From: an uncultured Candidatus Melainabacteria bacterium
GTDB lineage: Bacteria > Cyanobacteriota > Vampirovibrionia > Gastranaerophilales > Gastranaerophilaceae
Direction: 5' to 3'
Length of the DNA stretch: 64,000 nucleotides
Assembly: GCA_934718275.1 (NCBI GenBank)
Contig: CAKUZD010000006.1
Location: 62,001-126,000 of the forward strand
The notes beneath the pieces are model-generated. The model was given only the letters and a program-made list of their open reading frames with translations. It did no database searches and was not told where the DNA came from. Each line of letters starts with the position of its first letter. The stretch's first letter is position 1. Below are positions 42,907 through 52,099 of the stretch, piece after piece. Made by a program: the position numbers and the translations under genes.

Positions 42907-43965
42907 CTACTGTACAACTTTATTCAAACCGTGAGGTTTATCGACATTTCTTCCTAATGATGTTGCTATTTCTAATGCAAGTAATTGGCAAACAATAACC
43001 AAGCAGAAAGATTTTACAATTTCACTTTCACACTTTATATCAATGTTGAATTTTGGGTTGAGCTTATCATTTGTGCAACCGATTATAGTTAATGGTGGAT
43101 TGTAATCTTCTGCGATTTTGTTCAAATTTTTAATTGCTGTATAGCTTAGTTCATTAACTGAAATATGTACCATAGCTGGTTTGTTATTTAAAATAGCAAC
43201 GTGCCCGTGCATAAATTCTCCCAAAATGTTTGAATAAACATTTATGTATGACGTTTCTTTTATTTTTAAAGAAGCTTCTTTGGCTATTGCGTATGAAATA
43301 CCATCAGCAGTTACAACTATATTTTTGTATTTTGATAAAAATTTTGCAATTTCTTTAATTTCGGAATGCATTTCGTAAGCAGTATTGATAAATTTTGGTA
43401 ATGTTTTTAAGTCATTAATATAGCAGGATATATCAATTCCATTGTGTGCTGCATATTTTAAAACCAATAACGTACAACAAAGCATTTGGGTCGTCAAAGA
43501 TTTAGTCGCAGCAATACTTTTTTCCTCTCCGGCACAACAATCAATTTTAAAGTCAGACGCTTCCCATATTGTAGAACCCTTTTTGTTGGTTATACAAAGG
43601 GTACGCATCCCAAACTCCTTAGCTTTTTTTAATGCAGAGTTTGTATCAGATGTTTCTCCTGATTGAGTGATGAATATATATAAGATATCGTTGTCGTGCG
43701 GAACAGCGGCTTTTAATAAAAATTCACTGGAGTATATTGCTCGAGCTTCAATTCCTGCAACATTTCCGAATAAATCAGCTGCAAATCTTGCACAGTGATA
43801 AGATGAACCACTTGCAACAAATATAACTTTTTTTATATCAACCGGAATGTCAAATAAAATATAATTGTCGTCATTTATATGAGTATCTAAAAGATTTTTA
43901 AGAACTTCCGATTGTTCAAAAATTTCAGTTTCCATACAGGTTGTTTTATGTGAATTGAAAAGCAA
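42907..43965 (-). CDS. Double SIS-domain sugar isomerase (GlmS isomerase half)
   Basis: 352 residues with two SIS domains and no glutaminase domain. Motifs match the isomerase half of GlmS and AgaS/FrlB-type enzymes: EIFEQSEVLKNLL, FVASGSSYHCARFAADL, FITQSGETSDTNSALKKA, the E-E-K-S-I-A-A-T-K-S-L-T-T-Q stretch, ASLKIKETSYIN and EFMHGHVAIL. It may aminate or deaminate a hexose phosphate with free ammonia. The start is taken as TTG 43965 because AGGAGG lies 4 bases upstream; ATG 43935 has no ribosome site. Enzyme specificity is unresolved. Confidence 0.85.
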   Translation of the reverse strand: MLFNSHKTTCMETEIFEQSEVLKNLLDTHINDDNYILFDIPVDIKKVIFVASGSSYHCARFAADLFGNVAGIEARAIYSSEFLLKAAVPHDNDILYIFITQSGETSDTNSALKKAKEFGMRTLCITNKKGSTIWEASDFKIDCCAGEEKSIAATKSLTTQMLCCTLLVLKYAAHNGIDISCYINDLKTLPKFINTAYEMHSEIKEIAKFLSKYKNIVVTADGISYAIAKEASLKIKETSYINVYSNILGEFMHGHVAILNNKPAMVHISVNELSYTAIKNLNKIAEDYNPPLTIIGCTNDKLNPKFNIDIKCESEIVKSFCLVIVCQLLALEIATSLGRNVDKPHGLNKVVQ

Positions 43966-43989
43966 TACTCCTCCTTTGTTTTTTTTTTG

Positions 43990-44049
43990 AAAACGTCATT
44001 TTGAGTTGATTAGAAGAAAATCCTCTACAGATGCCCAAAATGACGTTTT
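43990..44049 (-). terminator. gatB terminator built from a dispersed-repeat inverted pair
   Basis: AAAACGTCATTTTG (43990-44003) and CAAAATGACGTTTT (44036-44049) are perfect 14-bp arms around a 32-base loop, followed on the minus strand by a T10 run. The GTCATTTTGAG end matches the dispersed repeat seen at 4434 and 54508. Confidence 0.75.
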
Positions 44050-44058
44050 AATTGTTTC

Positions 44059-45501
44059 TTAGCCTAAAATATCTCTCAAAATTTCGTTAACAGCTTTTGG
44101 ATTAGCTCTACCTTTAGTTTCTTTCATTACCTGACCAACAAAGAAGCCTAATAAATTGTTTTTACCGTTTTTGTATGCTTGAACTTCATTCGGGTGAGCA
44201 TCAACAATCTTTTGAGCTATTTCTTTAATTGCACCGGTGTCTGATATTTGGCTCAAACCTCTTTTTTCAACTATTTCAGAAGCTTTTGTACCATCTTTCA
44301 TCATATCAATAATAATTTGTTTTCCGATATTGTTTGAAATAGTATTTTTTTCAATTAAAGAAATTAATTCTGCTAAATTTTCCGGAGTTAATTTAGTATC
44401 AGTAATTTCTTTCTTTTCTTCTTTCAAATATGCTGCAATCTCGCCCATGATAAAGTTTACAGCAACTTTAGGTGAAGCTCCAAGTTCTAATACTTTATCA
44501 AAGAATAATGCTAGTCCCATTTGTTCAACTATTACGGATGCATCATATTCACTCAAACCTAATGACATATAACGTTCGCGTTTTGCTTGAGGGAGTTCCG
44601 GCATTTTTTCTTTAATTTCTTGAACCCATTCTCTTGAAATTTTCAAAGGCATCAAATCCGGTTCAGGGAAGTATCTATAGTCATGCGCATCTTCTTTCCC
44701 TCTCATAGAACGAGTTTCTCTGGAATTGTCATCCCAAAGTCTTGTTTCTTGAACAACTTTGCCACCTTCTTCAACGATTTCAATTTGTCTGTCAATTTCG
44801 TACTCAATAGCTCTTTGTAAGGCAGAAAAGCTATTTACGTTCTTAATTTCAGCACGAGTTCCAAATTCTTTAGAGCCTTTTGGCATGATAGAAATATTAG
44901 CATCACATCTCATAGATCCTTCTTCCAAGTTTCCATCACAAACTCCAATGTAACGAACGATATTTCTTAATTCTTCCATGTAGTTTCTTGCTTCTTCAGA
45001 AGATCTCATATCAGGCTCAGAAACGATTTCTAAAAGAGGAGTTCCTGCTCTGTTTAGGTCAACAAGAGAATAAGAAGAACCTGCAAGACCGTCTGCCCCA
45101 GCGTGAACAAGTTTGCCGGCATCTTCTTCAAGGTGAGCACGAGTGATACCAATTCTTTTACCTTTGATATCCAAATATCCGTTTACACAGATTGGTTCAT
45201 CATATTGAGAAATTTGATATCCCTTTGGAAGATCAGGATAGAAGTACTGTTTACGGTCAAATTTACATCTTTCAGGAATTTCACAATTTAATGCTAAACC
45301 TGTTAAAATACCCATATTAACGCATTCTTTATTTAGGACAGGTAGAACCCCAGGCATTCCTAACGTAATAGGGCTTGTTTCTGAATTTGGTTCTTTCCCG
45401 AATTCGCAGCCGTCAGGAGCGAAAATTTTTGACTTGGTTTTTAATTGTGCGTGAACTTCCAAACCAATTACTACTTCATATTTATCTCTTAAATCTTCCA
45501 T
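44059..45501 (-). CDS. gatB: Aspartyl/glutamyl-tRNA amidotransferase subunit B
   Basis: 480 residues. Motifs: EVVIGLEVHAQLKTKSKIF, PNSETSPITLGMPGVLPVLN, RKQYFYPDLPKGYQISQYD, and LEEDAGKLVH in the kinase/transamidation domain, plus the C-terminal YqeY-like helical tail ending NPKAVNEILRDIL. It converts Glu-tRNA-Gln (and Asp-tRNA-Asn) with GatA and GatC, which are not in the window. GAAGGAG lies 7 bases before the ATG. This fits the presence of an ordinary gltX at 58638. Confidence 0.97.
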   Translation of the reverse strand: MEDLRDKYEVVIGLEVHAQLKTKSKIFAPDGCEFGKEPNSETSPITLGMPGVLPVLNKECVNMGILTGLALNCEIPERCKFDRKQYFYPDLPKGYQISQYDEPICVNGYLDIKGKRIGITRAHLEEDAGKLVHAGADGLAGSSYSLVDLNRAGTPLLEIVSEPDMRSSEEARNYMEELRNIVRYIGVCDGNLEEGSMRCDANISIMPKGSKEFGTRAEIKNVNSFSALQRAIEYEIDRQIEIVEEGGKVVQETRLWDDNSRETRSMRGKEDAHDYRYFPEPDLMPLKISREWVQEIKEKMPELPQAKRERYMSLGLSEYDASVIVEQMGLALFFDKVLELGASPKVAVNFIMGEIAAYLKEEKKEITDTKLTPENLAELISLIEKNTISNNIGKQIIIDMMKDGTKASEIVEKRGLSQISDTGAIKEIAQKIVDAHPNEVQAYKNGKNNLLGFFVGQVMKETKGRANPKAVNEILRDILG

Positions 45502-45630
45502 TATGTTCTCCTTCTACTAAGAGACTAAGTTTTTCAAATCTTTTTTTTTTGAAAAAATCTTTAGAGTCTTAATACCATAGTATCTTAATAACTCCATTTT
45601 ACCATAAACAAAGATTTTTAATAGATATTT

Positions 45631-46389
45631 TTAGTAATTCATTTTCCAACCATTTTCCATAATTCTTGAAGCACATCCGTATCCGCTAATATTAGCAGCT
45701 GATTGATTAAGGTTTTTATCTGCAGCTCCACATAGATTTTCATTTGAACGCCAATAATTGTCTCCTGTTGTAGTTCCGCTATTTGCTTTTGTATAATCTA
45801 ATCCATACATAGGATATAAATGTCCGTTTTGTCCTGCGACAAATTTAAATATATCTCGGCCATATTGGTTTGGTCTGCGTTCGCTATTAACGTCAATTGT
45901 TATTTCTGCGCAAATATTTGTGAGTGTGCTTTTGGAGTCATAAGCAACCTTGTTACATCCTTTGGGCTCTACGACATACATAACGCCATCCGGAGTCATA
46001 AATTTGTAGCCTGAAGTTGAGCGCCAATCTAAGTTTGATTCAATAAAAGTGTCTCTTGGTTTTAGTGCTTTAGATTTTATTTCGGTATTCATAGCTGTTC
46101 CGACAGGCGCAATTTTTGTAATTTTGATAGATTTTTTGATTTCTTCGTCAAATTTTGTATTCCATTCGCTACTATCATTATATAGACCTGTGCAAATAAT
46201 ATCAGTACATTCATGTCTGAACATTATATTTTGCATAGCCTGCTCATATTGGCTTAATGCTTTTGCCAATTGTGATACGTATTCTTGTTGATGATAATGT
46301 ATTACAATCCCAGGCATTGTCATAGCTGCAACAATGCCAATTATAGACATTGTTAAAAGTACTTCTGATAATGTAAAGGCTTTTTTCAT
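45631..46389 (-). CDS. Type IV pilin-like (prepilin) protein
   Basis: 252 residues from ATG 46389: MKKA then FTLSEVLLTMSIIGIVAAM, a class III prepilin signal with Met/Ser substitutions relative to the paralogues. An in-frame TTG 27 bases upstream would lengthen the leader and is less likely. The head carries a V-D-V-N-S-E-R-R-P-N-Q-Y-G-R-D segment equivalent to the V-D-I-N-G of other copies, and ends CASRIMENGWKMNY, a variant of the shared G-W-K-I tail. Unlike four others it has no divergent HTH gene; folP lies directly upstream on the same strand. Confidence 0.88.
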   Translation of the reverse strand: MKKAFTLSEVLLTMSIIGIVAAMTMPGIVIHYHQQEYVSQLAKALSQYEQAMQNIMFRHECTDIICTGLYNDSSEWNTKFDEEIKKSIKITKIAPVGTAMNTEIKSKALKPRDTFIESNLDWRSTSGYKFMTPDGVMYVVEPKGCNKVAYDSKSTLTNICAEITIDVNSERRPNQYGRDIFKFVAGQNGHLYPMYGLDYTKANSGTTTGDNYWRSNENLCGAADKNLNQSAANISGYGCASRIMENGWKMNY

Positions 46390-46430
46390 AACTCTTGTTT
46401 CAAACTCCCTTTCCAATTATAACTTATGTT

Positions 46431-47627
46431 TTAGTATTTTTCAAGTAAAGAAATTAATGTTTTATGCATTTTTACATTATGAATTCTTATGTAATCAACT
46501 TTTTTTTCAATAGCAATAGTATTTAATGCAGTTGTGTATATGTCTTTTGTGAAATTGTCTGCTTCCGGCATATTTAATAAACTTTTTCTAGAAATACCAA
46601 GCATAATAGGGCAATTTAAAGATTTTAATTCTTCTATTCTTTTAATTATTTCAAAATTATTTTCTCTTGATTTGCCAAACCCAATTCCGGGGTCAATAAT
46701 TATATTTTCTATATCCTTAGAGTGAGCAAGTTTAATTTTTTTTCTTAGATTTAAAAATATTTCTTCCATTAAATCTATATATTTAGGTGAATTTTGCATT
46801 GTTTCAGGTGTCCCTTTTGAATGCTGTATAACAATTGGAACATTATATTTTGCAATAACATCAACCATTTTGGGGTCATAGTCAAAACCTGAAACGTCAT
46901 TTATAATATTTGCACCGGCATTTATACTTTCTTCTGCAACAATTGCACTTCTTGTATCAATACTTACAGGTATTTTGTCTTTTGCAAAATCAATAATGGG
47001 TAAAATTTTTTCAAGTTGTTCTTTTGCAGAAACAGGTTCAGAATAAGGTTTTGTTGATTCAGCTCCTATGTCAATAATGTCCGCCCCGTCAGAAATAAGT
47101 TGAAGAATATGCTCTTTGGCTTTATCAATATTGTTATACATTCCGCCATCTGAAAAAGAATTTGGGGTAAGGTTGAGAATTCCGACAAGTTTTGTGTTGG
47201 TTGGTTTATTGTTTGTTGAATGTTGTGATTTGATGGTGTTATTTTGAACAATATTGGACCACTTGTTGTTATTTATGTCAGAATTACATTGTTCTTCAAG
47301 TTCTTTTCCCAAATATTTCAGTCCAAACGGTTGATATTTTAGTTTTTCTGCAATCTTTTTTATTTGAGAGATACTTCCTCCTAAAATACAGGCTGAGTTT
47401 TCTATTTTTCCCGTGATAACTTCTCTGTGTGTTGCGCAATCGCATCCGACAGAAATCGCAGTTTGTTTAAGAATATTCGCCATAGCCGGAGAAAGAGAAT
47501 AAACTTTTATATTTTTGTATTCGAATTTTTCTTTTGCTTTATGGGCATAAGATTTATCAAAACCGATATTTTTTATTTCCTTTTCGACATCAGTATTTTT
47601 AATTTCTCGTAAAACAAAATCGTGCAT
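46431..47627 (-). CDS. folP: Dihydropteroate synthase with N-terminal extension
   Basis: Folate biosynthesis: joins p-aminobenzoate and the pterin diphosphate. 398 residues, against about 280 for most bacterial DHPS. The enzyme occupies about residues 145-398: VGILNLTPNSFSDGG, DIIDIGAESTKP, PVSIDTRSAIVAEE, IINDVSGFD, IIIDPGIGFGK and a final R-I-H-N-V. The first 140 residues resemble the extra alpha/beta domain found in long archaeal- and Thermotoga-type DHPS; its role is not clear. No ribosome site is evident at the ATG. Confidence 0.94.
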   Translation of the reverse strand: MHDFVLREIKNTDVEKEIKNIGFDKSYAHKAKEKFEYKNIKVYSLSPAMANILKQTAISVGCDCATHREVITGKIENSACILGGSISQIKKIAEKLKYQPFGLKYLGKELEEQCNSDINNNKWSNIVQNNTIKSQHSTNNKPTNTKLVGILNLTPNSFSDGGMYNNIDKAKEHILQLISDGADIIDIGAESTKPYSEPVSAKEQLEKILPIIDFAKDKIPVSIDTRSAIVAEESINAGANIINDVSGFDYDPKMVDVIAKYNVPIVIQHSKGTPETMQNSPKYIDLMEEIFLNLRKKIKLAHSKDIENIIIDPGIGFGKSRENNFEIIKRIEELKSLNCPIMLGISRKSLLNMPEADNFTKDIYTTALNTIAIEKKVDYIRIHNVKMHKTLISLLEKY

Positions 47628-47668
47628 AGTTGTAGCTTAGCACGATTTTATGTGTTTAACAATATCAA

Positions 47669-48154
47669 TTAATCTTTTTTTATTATATTTTTTTCAACAG
47701 CTTCTGTTGTTACTTTGCTAATATCTGATAGACCGGAGATTAAAGTTACAAAGCCAAATCCATAACCCAAAAATCCTGCACCGTATTGGAATAATTTACT
47801 ATTGACTAAAGGTTTAATGAATTTTGCGTTTTTTAAGCCGTTCCCCCAATTAATGACAGCGTTTTTGGCCCATTTTGCGTTTTCAACGACTTTTCCCCAC
47901 AAGCCTTTGGTTTGTTTTGCAACATTGTTAGCTACTTTGGCAGAGCTTGTAACTCCATTCATTCCTCTTGAAACTTGTGAGGCAGAGCTAAACATATCGA
48001 ACCCTGATTTTGATGCTTTTGCTTTCGCTGCTGCCGTTGTTGCGGCTACTGCACCACCTCCGGTTACAACTTTTCTTTCAGTTTCGTTGTCTCTTTCTGA
48101 ACGATTTGTTTTGGAGGATGTAAATGAAATTTTTTCATTTAAAATAGTTAACAT
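47669..48154 (-). CDS. Lineage-specific protein with hydrophobic segments, coupled to next gene
   Basis: 161 residues. N terminus MLTILNEKISFTSSKTNRSE, then an Ala-rich stretch (AVAATTAAAKAKASKSG), basic helices and a Gly/Phe hydrophobic segment near the C terminus (YGAGFLGYGFGFVTLISGL). It overlaps the preceding gene on the same strand by 7 bp. The N-terminal I-S-F-T-S motif resembles those at 13856 and 48148. No known domain. A membrane-interacting or secreted lineage-specific protein is the best description. Confidence 0.65.
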   Translation of the reverse strand: MLTILNEKISFTSSKTNRSERDNETERKVVTGGGAVAATTAAAKAKASKSGFDMFSSASQVSRGMNGVTSSAKVANNVAKQTKGLWGKVVENAKWAKNAVINWGNGLKNAKFIKPLVNSKLFQYGAGFLGYGFGFVTLISGLSDISKVTTEAVEKNIIKKD

Positions 48155-48822
48155 TCGTCTTTGTGCCCTTTTTCGTCTTGTTCTTTTAATGCAGTGACTC
48201 CGGATGCGATACCGCCTGATACTCCTACAGTATTTACTGTAGCTTTTTCATAAGTTTCTTTTTTTACGCTTTTAATTTTATTAATAACGTATTTAATTCC
48301 ATCTCTGGTTTTGCCGTAAACTGTTGAAATGCCTGTTCCAATCGCTTTAAAGAATTTTGTAATTGGTTTCCCTATTTTTGTTGTTGCAAATTTATCAAGT
48401 TTTGCTTTTGGAGTTTTGTATGCATCAGATTTAATAAATTCAGTTTTTACTATCTTTGCAGTTTTTTTGATAAATTTTTGAGTGTCAACGGCTTGTTTTT
48501 TCAAACCTTGCATAACATTAGTGTTTCCTAACTTTTGGAAAGCTTTAATTGATTTTTTAGCTCCCCAACCTGTTGCCATACCTCCCAACAATCCGGTTGT
48601 GACTATTGCTCCGCCTTTGATTACTGTTTTGGCAGGCTTTGGTAAATTGAATTCGCTGTTTTTTGATAATTCAATAAAATCTTCTTGCTGTTCTTCAATT
48701 TCTCTTTTAGCTGCGCGATAATTTCTTTCTTCTATTTCTTCAGGTGTTAAATTTCGTTCTCTGTCCCTGCGACCAAAGGATGTAATATTATTGTCTGAAA
48801 TTTTTGGTTGTATTGATAACAT
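48148..48822 (-). CDS. Lineage-specific basic protein, partner of the 47669 gene
   Basis: 224 residues from ATG 48822; GGAGA 7-8 bases upstream decides this over a TTG four codons earlier. N terminus MLSIQPKISDNNITSFGRRD, a Glu-rich helix, a Gly-rich hydrophobic segment (GGAIVTTGLLGGMATGWGA, about 70-90), and a very Lys-rich remainder ending in a hydrophilic tail. No family recognised. The tight two-gene overlap and similar layout suggest that the two proteins work together. Confidence 0.65.
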   Translation of the reverse strand: MLSIQPKISDNNITSFGRRDRERNLTPEEIEERNYRAAKREIEEQQEDFIELSKNSEFNLPKPAKTVIKGGAIVTTGLLGGMATGWGAKKSIKAFQKLGNTNVMQGLKKQAVDTQKFIKKTAKIVKTEFIKSDAYKTPKAKLDKFATTKIGKPITKFFKAIGTGISTVYGKTRDGIKYVINKIKSVKKETYEKATVNTVGVSGGIASGVTALKEQDEKGHKDEC

Positions 48823-48946
48823 ATTTTTCTCCAATAATTTTGCTCATTATCCATAATGGATGTAAAAATTTTTTCTTGCTACTTTATTAATTATTCGTTA
48901 CAAATATTATGGACATATCCGCTGTCTCATATTTGCATGTGGTCTA

Positions 48947-49873
48947 TTATTTGCAAATAAATTTGCTACTTTGATAACTGTTTCGTTTAATAAATTCTTT
49001 ATCTATTTTGTTTAAACAATCAAATTTTTTTGAAAGCCATAAAGGCGCTATTAACTCGGAACTTAAACCATTTCCGGCAAGTCTGTGAATTGTGGTTGTT
49101 TTAGGTAAATACTCTAAAAAATCACAAACTGTTTGAACGTATTCATCCTCACTCATAAAGTCAATCCCTTTATTTTTGTATATTTGGGCGAGTTTAGTTC
49201 CTTCAAGAGCGCATAGCATGTGGATTTTTACTCCGTCAACTCCTAACTTCGCAAGCATTTGCGCAGTTTGCATGATTTCTTCATGCGTTTCCCATAAACC
49301 AAAAATTACGTGGACACAAACGTTAATTCCTGCTTCTTTAGTTTTTTCATAAGCTTTTAAAAAACAATTGAAGTCGTGACCTCGATTAATTTTTGTCAAG
49401 GTTTTGTCATGAATAGATTGAAGCCCGTATTCTATCCAAGTATAATAGTCATTTTTATATGACGAAATTAGTTTAATTTTTTCATCGTCAATGCAATCAG
49501 GGCGGGTTCCGATTGAAATTCCGATGATATCAGGATGATTGAGTGCTGAATTATATATCTTTTCAAGTTCTTTTACGGGTTTGTATGTATTTGAGTAAGC
49601 TTGAAAGTAAGACATATATTTTTGCGCTTTAAAACGATTTTTTAATGTTTCAGCACCAACTCTAACCTGTTCTTCAATTGGGAGAAGTTTGGAATGTGCT
49701 TGAGAAAAACTTCCTCCTTCATCACAGAAAATACATCCACCTGTAGATATCGTACCATCTCTATTTGGACATGAAAAACCGGCATCAAGAGTTATTTTAT
49801 AAACCTTGACGCCAAATTTGTTTTTCAAATGTGCGCTATATTGGTTATAGCGTTTGTCAGTATTATTGAACAA
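48947..49873 (-). CDS. TIGR01212-family radical SAM protein (YhcC-like)
   Basis: 308 residues. Radical SAM cluster CPNRDGTISTGGCIFC (C-x-n-C-x2-C variant of this family), preceded by YKITLDAGFS, and family-specific YFQAYSNTYKPV, SIGTRPDCIDDE, WIEYGLQSIHDKTL and HVIFGLWETHEE. Its substrate is unknown; related proteins act on tRNA or other RNAs. The start is TTG 49873 with a poor ribosome site; the true start could be nearby. Confidence 0.92.
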   Translation of the reverse strand: MFNNTDKRYNQYSAHLKNKFGVKVYKITLDAGFSCPNRDGTISTGGCIFCDEGGSFSQAHSKLLPIEEQVRVGAETLKNRFKAQKYMSYFQAYSNTYKPVKELEKIYNSALNHPDIIGISIGTRPDCIDDEKIKLISSYKNDYYTWIEYGLQSIHDKTLTKINRGHDFNCFLKAYEKTKEAGINVCVHVIFGLWETHEEIMQTAQMLAKLGVDGVKIHMLCALEGTKLAQIYKNKGIDFMSEDEYVQTVCDFLEYLPKTTTIHRLAGNGLSSELIAPLWLSKKFDCLNKIDKEFIKRNSYQSSKFICK

Positions 49874-49945
49874 TGCCCGTGTACCTATTCTGAAAAATGA
49901 TTTTGTTTCTCTTGTTGTGTTAGAGGTTATACAAAGCTGTAAAAT

Positions 49946-50113
49946 TTATTTATTTTCTTCTTCATCATAGATTGGGTAAACATAGTGTTCACCGCAGTTT
50001 GGGCATACTACTTCTTGTTGCTTTCCATCTTCTACTTTTGCTACTTCAAATAAAGTTTTGCATCCTGATTGAACGCATCTGATAGCCCAACTTGGTCTTA
50101 TTAATCTTGCCAT
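49946..50113 (-). CDS. Small zinc-ribbon protein
   Basis: 55 residues from ATG 50113 to TAA 49946. MARLIRPSWAIRCVQSGCKT supplies Cys 13 and 18, and VVCPNCGEHYVYPIYDEEE supplies a C-x-x-C at 37-40, the pattern of a single zinc ribbon. GAGGAAAG lies 5-6 bases upstream. Function unknown; it could assist transcription or RNA handling. Confidence 0.75.
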   Translation of the reverse strand: MARLIRPSWAIRCVQSGCKTLFEVAKVEDGKQQEVVCPNCGEHYVYPIYDEEENK

Positions 50114-50252
50114 AATTCTTTCCTCTTTTTCTATTACAAAAATATTTTATCATTCTAAGTTACTTTATGCAAGTCGTTAAGATTAAATGACTGATTGATA
50201 AAAAGTTGTGATAAATACGTTAGAATATTTTTAAAAGAAAGGAAATAAAATA

Positions 50253-50552
50253 ATGAAAAAGTCATTAATTTTTTTCTCAATATTAGTTGTAGCTTTTATT
50301 GCATTTTTTGATGCAAAAGATAGGTTTGCGGAACTTGATGAAGTTGCTGCAAATACTCCCGCACAAATAGAAATGAAACAAATTATAAATAAACCTGATA
50401 AACAAATGAAAAACCATGTTCCGGACTTTCAAAGTAGTGAAAAACAAGGAAATCAATCTATTCAAGATAAAATGAACAGCGGTCGCCAAGATAGTCAAAA
50501 TCAATTGGATAACGTAGATAAAAGGCGTAATACGATAAACAATAAACAATAA
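50253..50552 (+). CDS. Small anchored or secreted protein of unknown function
   Basis: 99 residues. A hydrophobic stretch at about 4-19 (LIFFSILVVAFIAFF) is followed by a highly polar Gln/Asn/Lys/Asp tail without Cys. GAAAGGA lies 7 bases before the ATG. In outline it resembles the protein at 11536 (anchor plus polar tail), but sequences are not alignable by eye. No family recognised. Confidence 0.6.
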   Translation: MKKSLIFFSILVVAFIAFFDAKDRFAELDEVAANTPAQIEMKQIINKPDKQMKNHVPDFQSSEKQGNQSIQDKMNSGRQDSQNQLDNVDKRRNTINNKQ

Positions 50553-50583
50553 ATATTTTTATTTGATTATTTTAATGTTTTCA

Positions 50584-51387
50584 TTAAATTCCATAAATCA
50601 TGTCTCCGTAAAAAGGTTCCGGATTTTTTTCAAAATCTTTTTTCGGTTTTTCAGGAATAGTTCGTTCAAATCTAAGTGCTCCGCCATTGTTTTCATTAAT
50701 TTTGGTATCTAGTGGTCTGATTGCTTTTGGGAAAAATCTGAGCATTATATTTTGAGATGCAGATGGAGCTACAACTGTTTTTGAATAAAGTTTAATTTTT
50801 TCGAGTTCAGCATTTGCCTGAGCATAATTTGTTGCAGCAAAAATGTTGTCATTAGCACCTATTTTAGTCGAGTAATTGTTACTCCACATTACGAGGTCAT
50901 TGACCGTATCCAATAAGACAACGGAGGTTTCCAGTCTGTATGGGTATGATATGTCAAAAATTGATGATATATTTAGTATTTCCCAAGCACTTCTTTTTAA
51001 AGAATTTTTGTTCGTAACAACATAGCTGGAAACTATTAATACTGATTTACAGTTAAAAAGATTTCCTGTTTTTTTTATTGCAATATAGTCAAGTTTATTT
51101 GTATCTTTGTATTTTTTTAATAAAGTTTCTACAGTTTGTTTTGATTCTTTATTTTGATTTAATTTAGTTCTAACTTCGTACAAATCAGGAGATTGAATTT
51201 TTCCGTTAGAAGAATTAAAATCTTTTATAATATCATTTGCAATTATTTCGGATACTTCATTAAATCCATAATAGTTTTCTTTGGTATTAAAGATGTCAGC
51301 CGGTAATACGAGTACATCAAATGTTATCGCTTGTGCAAATGAGGTTAGCATTGTTAAAATTAATAAAACTTTTACAAATGTTTTCAT
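50584..51387 (-). CDS. Exported protein of unknown function
   Basis: 267 residues from ATG 51387: signal peptide MKTFVKVLLILTMLTSFAQA, then a soluble domain beginning FDVLVLPADIFNTKENYYGF, with alternating strands and helices; a segment DTVNDLVMWSNNYSTKIG hints at a GNA1162/CsgG-like or lipoprotein-assembly fold, which is a loose guess. TATAAT (51394-51399) ends six bases before the ATG and no ribosome site exists, so the mRNA is probably leaderless. Divergent from cdd. Confidence 0.65.
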   Translation of the reverse strand: MKTFVKVLLILTMLTSFAQAITFDVLVLPADIFNTKENYYGFNEVSEIIANDIIKDFNSSNGKIQSPDLYEVRTKLNQNKESKQTVETLLKKYKDTNKLDYIAIKKTGNLFNCKSVLIVSSYVVTNKNSLKRSAWEILNISSIFDISYPYRLETSVVLLDTVNDLVMWSNNYSTKIGANDNIFAATNYAQANAELEKIKLYSKTVVAPSASQNIMLRFFPKAIRPLDTKINENNGGALRFERTIPEKPKKDFEKNPEPFYGDMIYGI

Positions 51388-51481
51388 AATTGAATTATAG
51401 CATAAAAAGCCGTTATAAGCCCAAGTTAAAATCATATAATCGGATGATAACAAATATAGAAAAATAACATAAAATGCGGGT

Positions 51482-51865
51482 ATGAATTACGAAGAAATGA
51501 TAAAGTTGGCTGCAAAAGCCTCAGAAAATGCTTACGTTCCATATTCTCATTTTCCTGTAGGAGCTTGTGTGCTTGCAGAAAGTGGAAATATATATACAGG
51601 TTGTAATTTTGAAAATTCAAGTTATGGTATGACTATTTGCGGAGAAAGAAATGCAATTGGTTCTGCAATTGCTGCGGGAGAAAGAAAAATTCGAGCAGTT
51701 GCCATATATTCTCCAAAAAGAAAATATTGTGTGCCATGTGGCGCTTGTAGGCAGGTTATGAGTGAATTTGTATCTCTTGAAGGTTTGGATATTATTCTTG
51801 AAACGGAAGATGGGATTGCGATAAAATCACTTCAAGAAATGTTGCCTGATAGTTTTGAATTGTAA
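51482..51865 (+). CDS. cdd: Cytidine deaminase
   Basis: 127 residues, the usual homotetrameric length. Zinc motif CGERNAIGSAI (Cys-x-Glu, the C-form of H-A-E) and VPCGACRQVMSEF (P-C-x-x-C). AYVPYSHFPVGACVLAES and YTGCNFENSSYG are family hallmarks of substrate binding. It salvages cytidine and deoxycytidine to uridine forms. A small zinc-ribbon gene follows after 3 bp. Confidence 0.96.
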   Translation: MNYEEMIKLAAKASENAYVPYSHFPVGACVLAESGNIYTGCNFENSSYGMTICGERNAIGSAIAAGERKIRAVAIYSPKRKYCVPCGACRQVMSEFVSLEGLDIILETEDGIAIKSLQEMLPDSFEL

Positions 51866-51868
51866 AAT

Positions 51869-52099
51869 ATGTATTTGTTTGAATTAATAACAAAATATAT
51901 AAAAGGTAAAAAGTATAAAAAAGATTTAGATTTTAATCCTTTTGCTTTTGATGAGGAAAATTCTGAATTTAACTCTGATGATTGTGAGCATATTTTTCTC
52001 CCGATAGACAGTTCCGGAGAAGTTTTGGCGTGTTCAAAATGTGGACTTGTCGTAAAACGCGAAGAATTGAAAGATGTGAATATTTTTAAAAGAAGTTAA
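51869..52099 (+). CDS. Small protein with zinc-binding C/H motifs
   Basis: 76 residues directly after cdd. DDCEHIFLPIDSSGEVLACS and KCGLVVKREE give C-x-H and C-x-x-C pairs suited to a zinc site; the N-terminal third is basic and helical. The stop overlaps that of the convergent pilin gene (TTAA). Function unknown; co-transcription with cdd is likely. Confidence 0.65.
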   Translation: MYLFELITKYIKGKKYKKDLDFNPFAFDEENSEFNSDDCEHIFLPIDSSGEVLACSKCGLVVKREELKDVNIFKRS

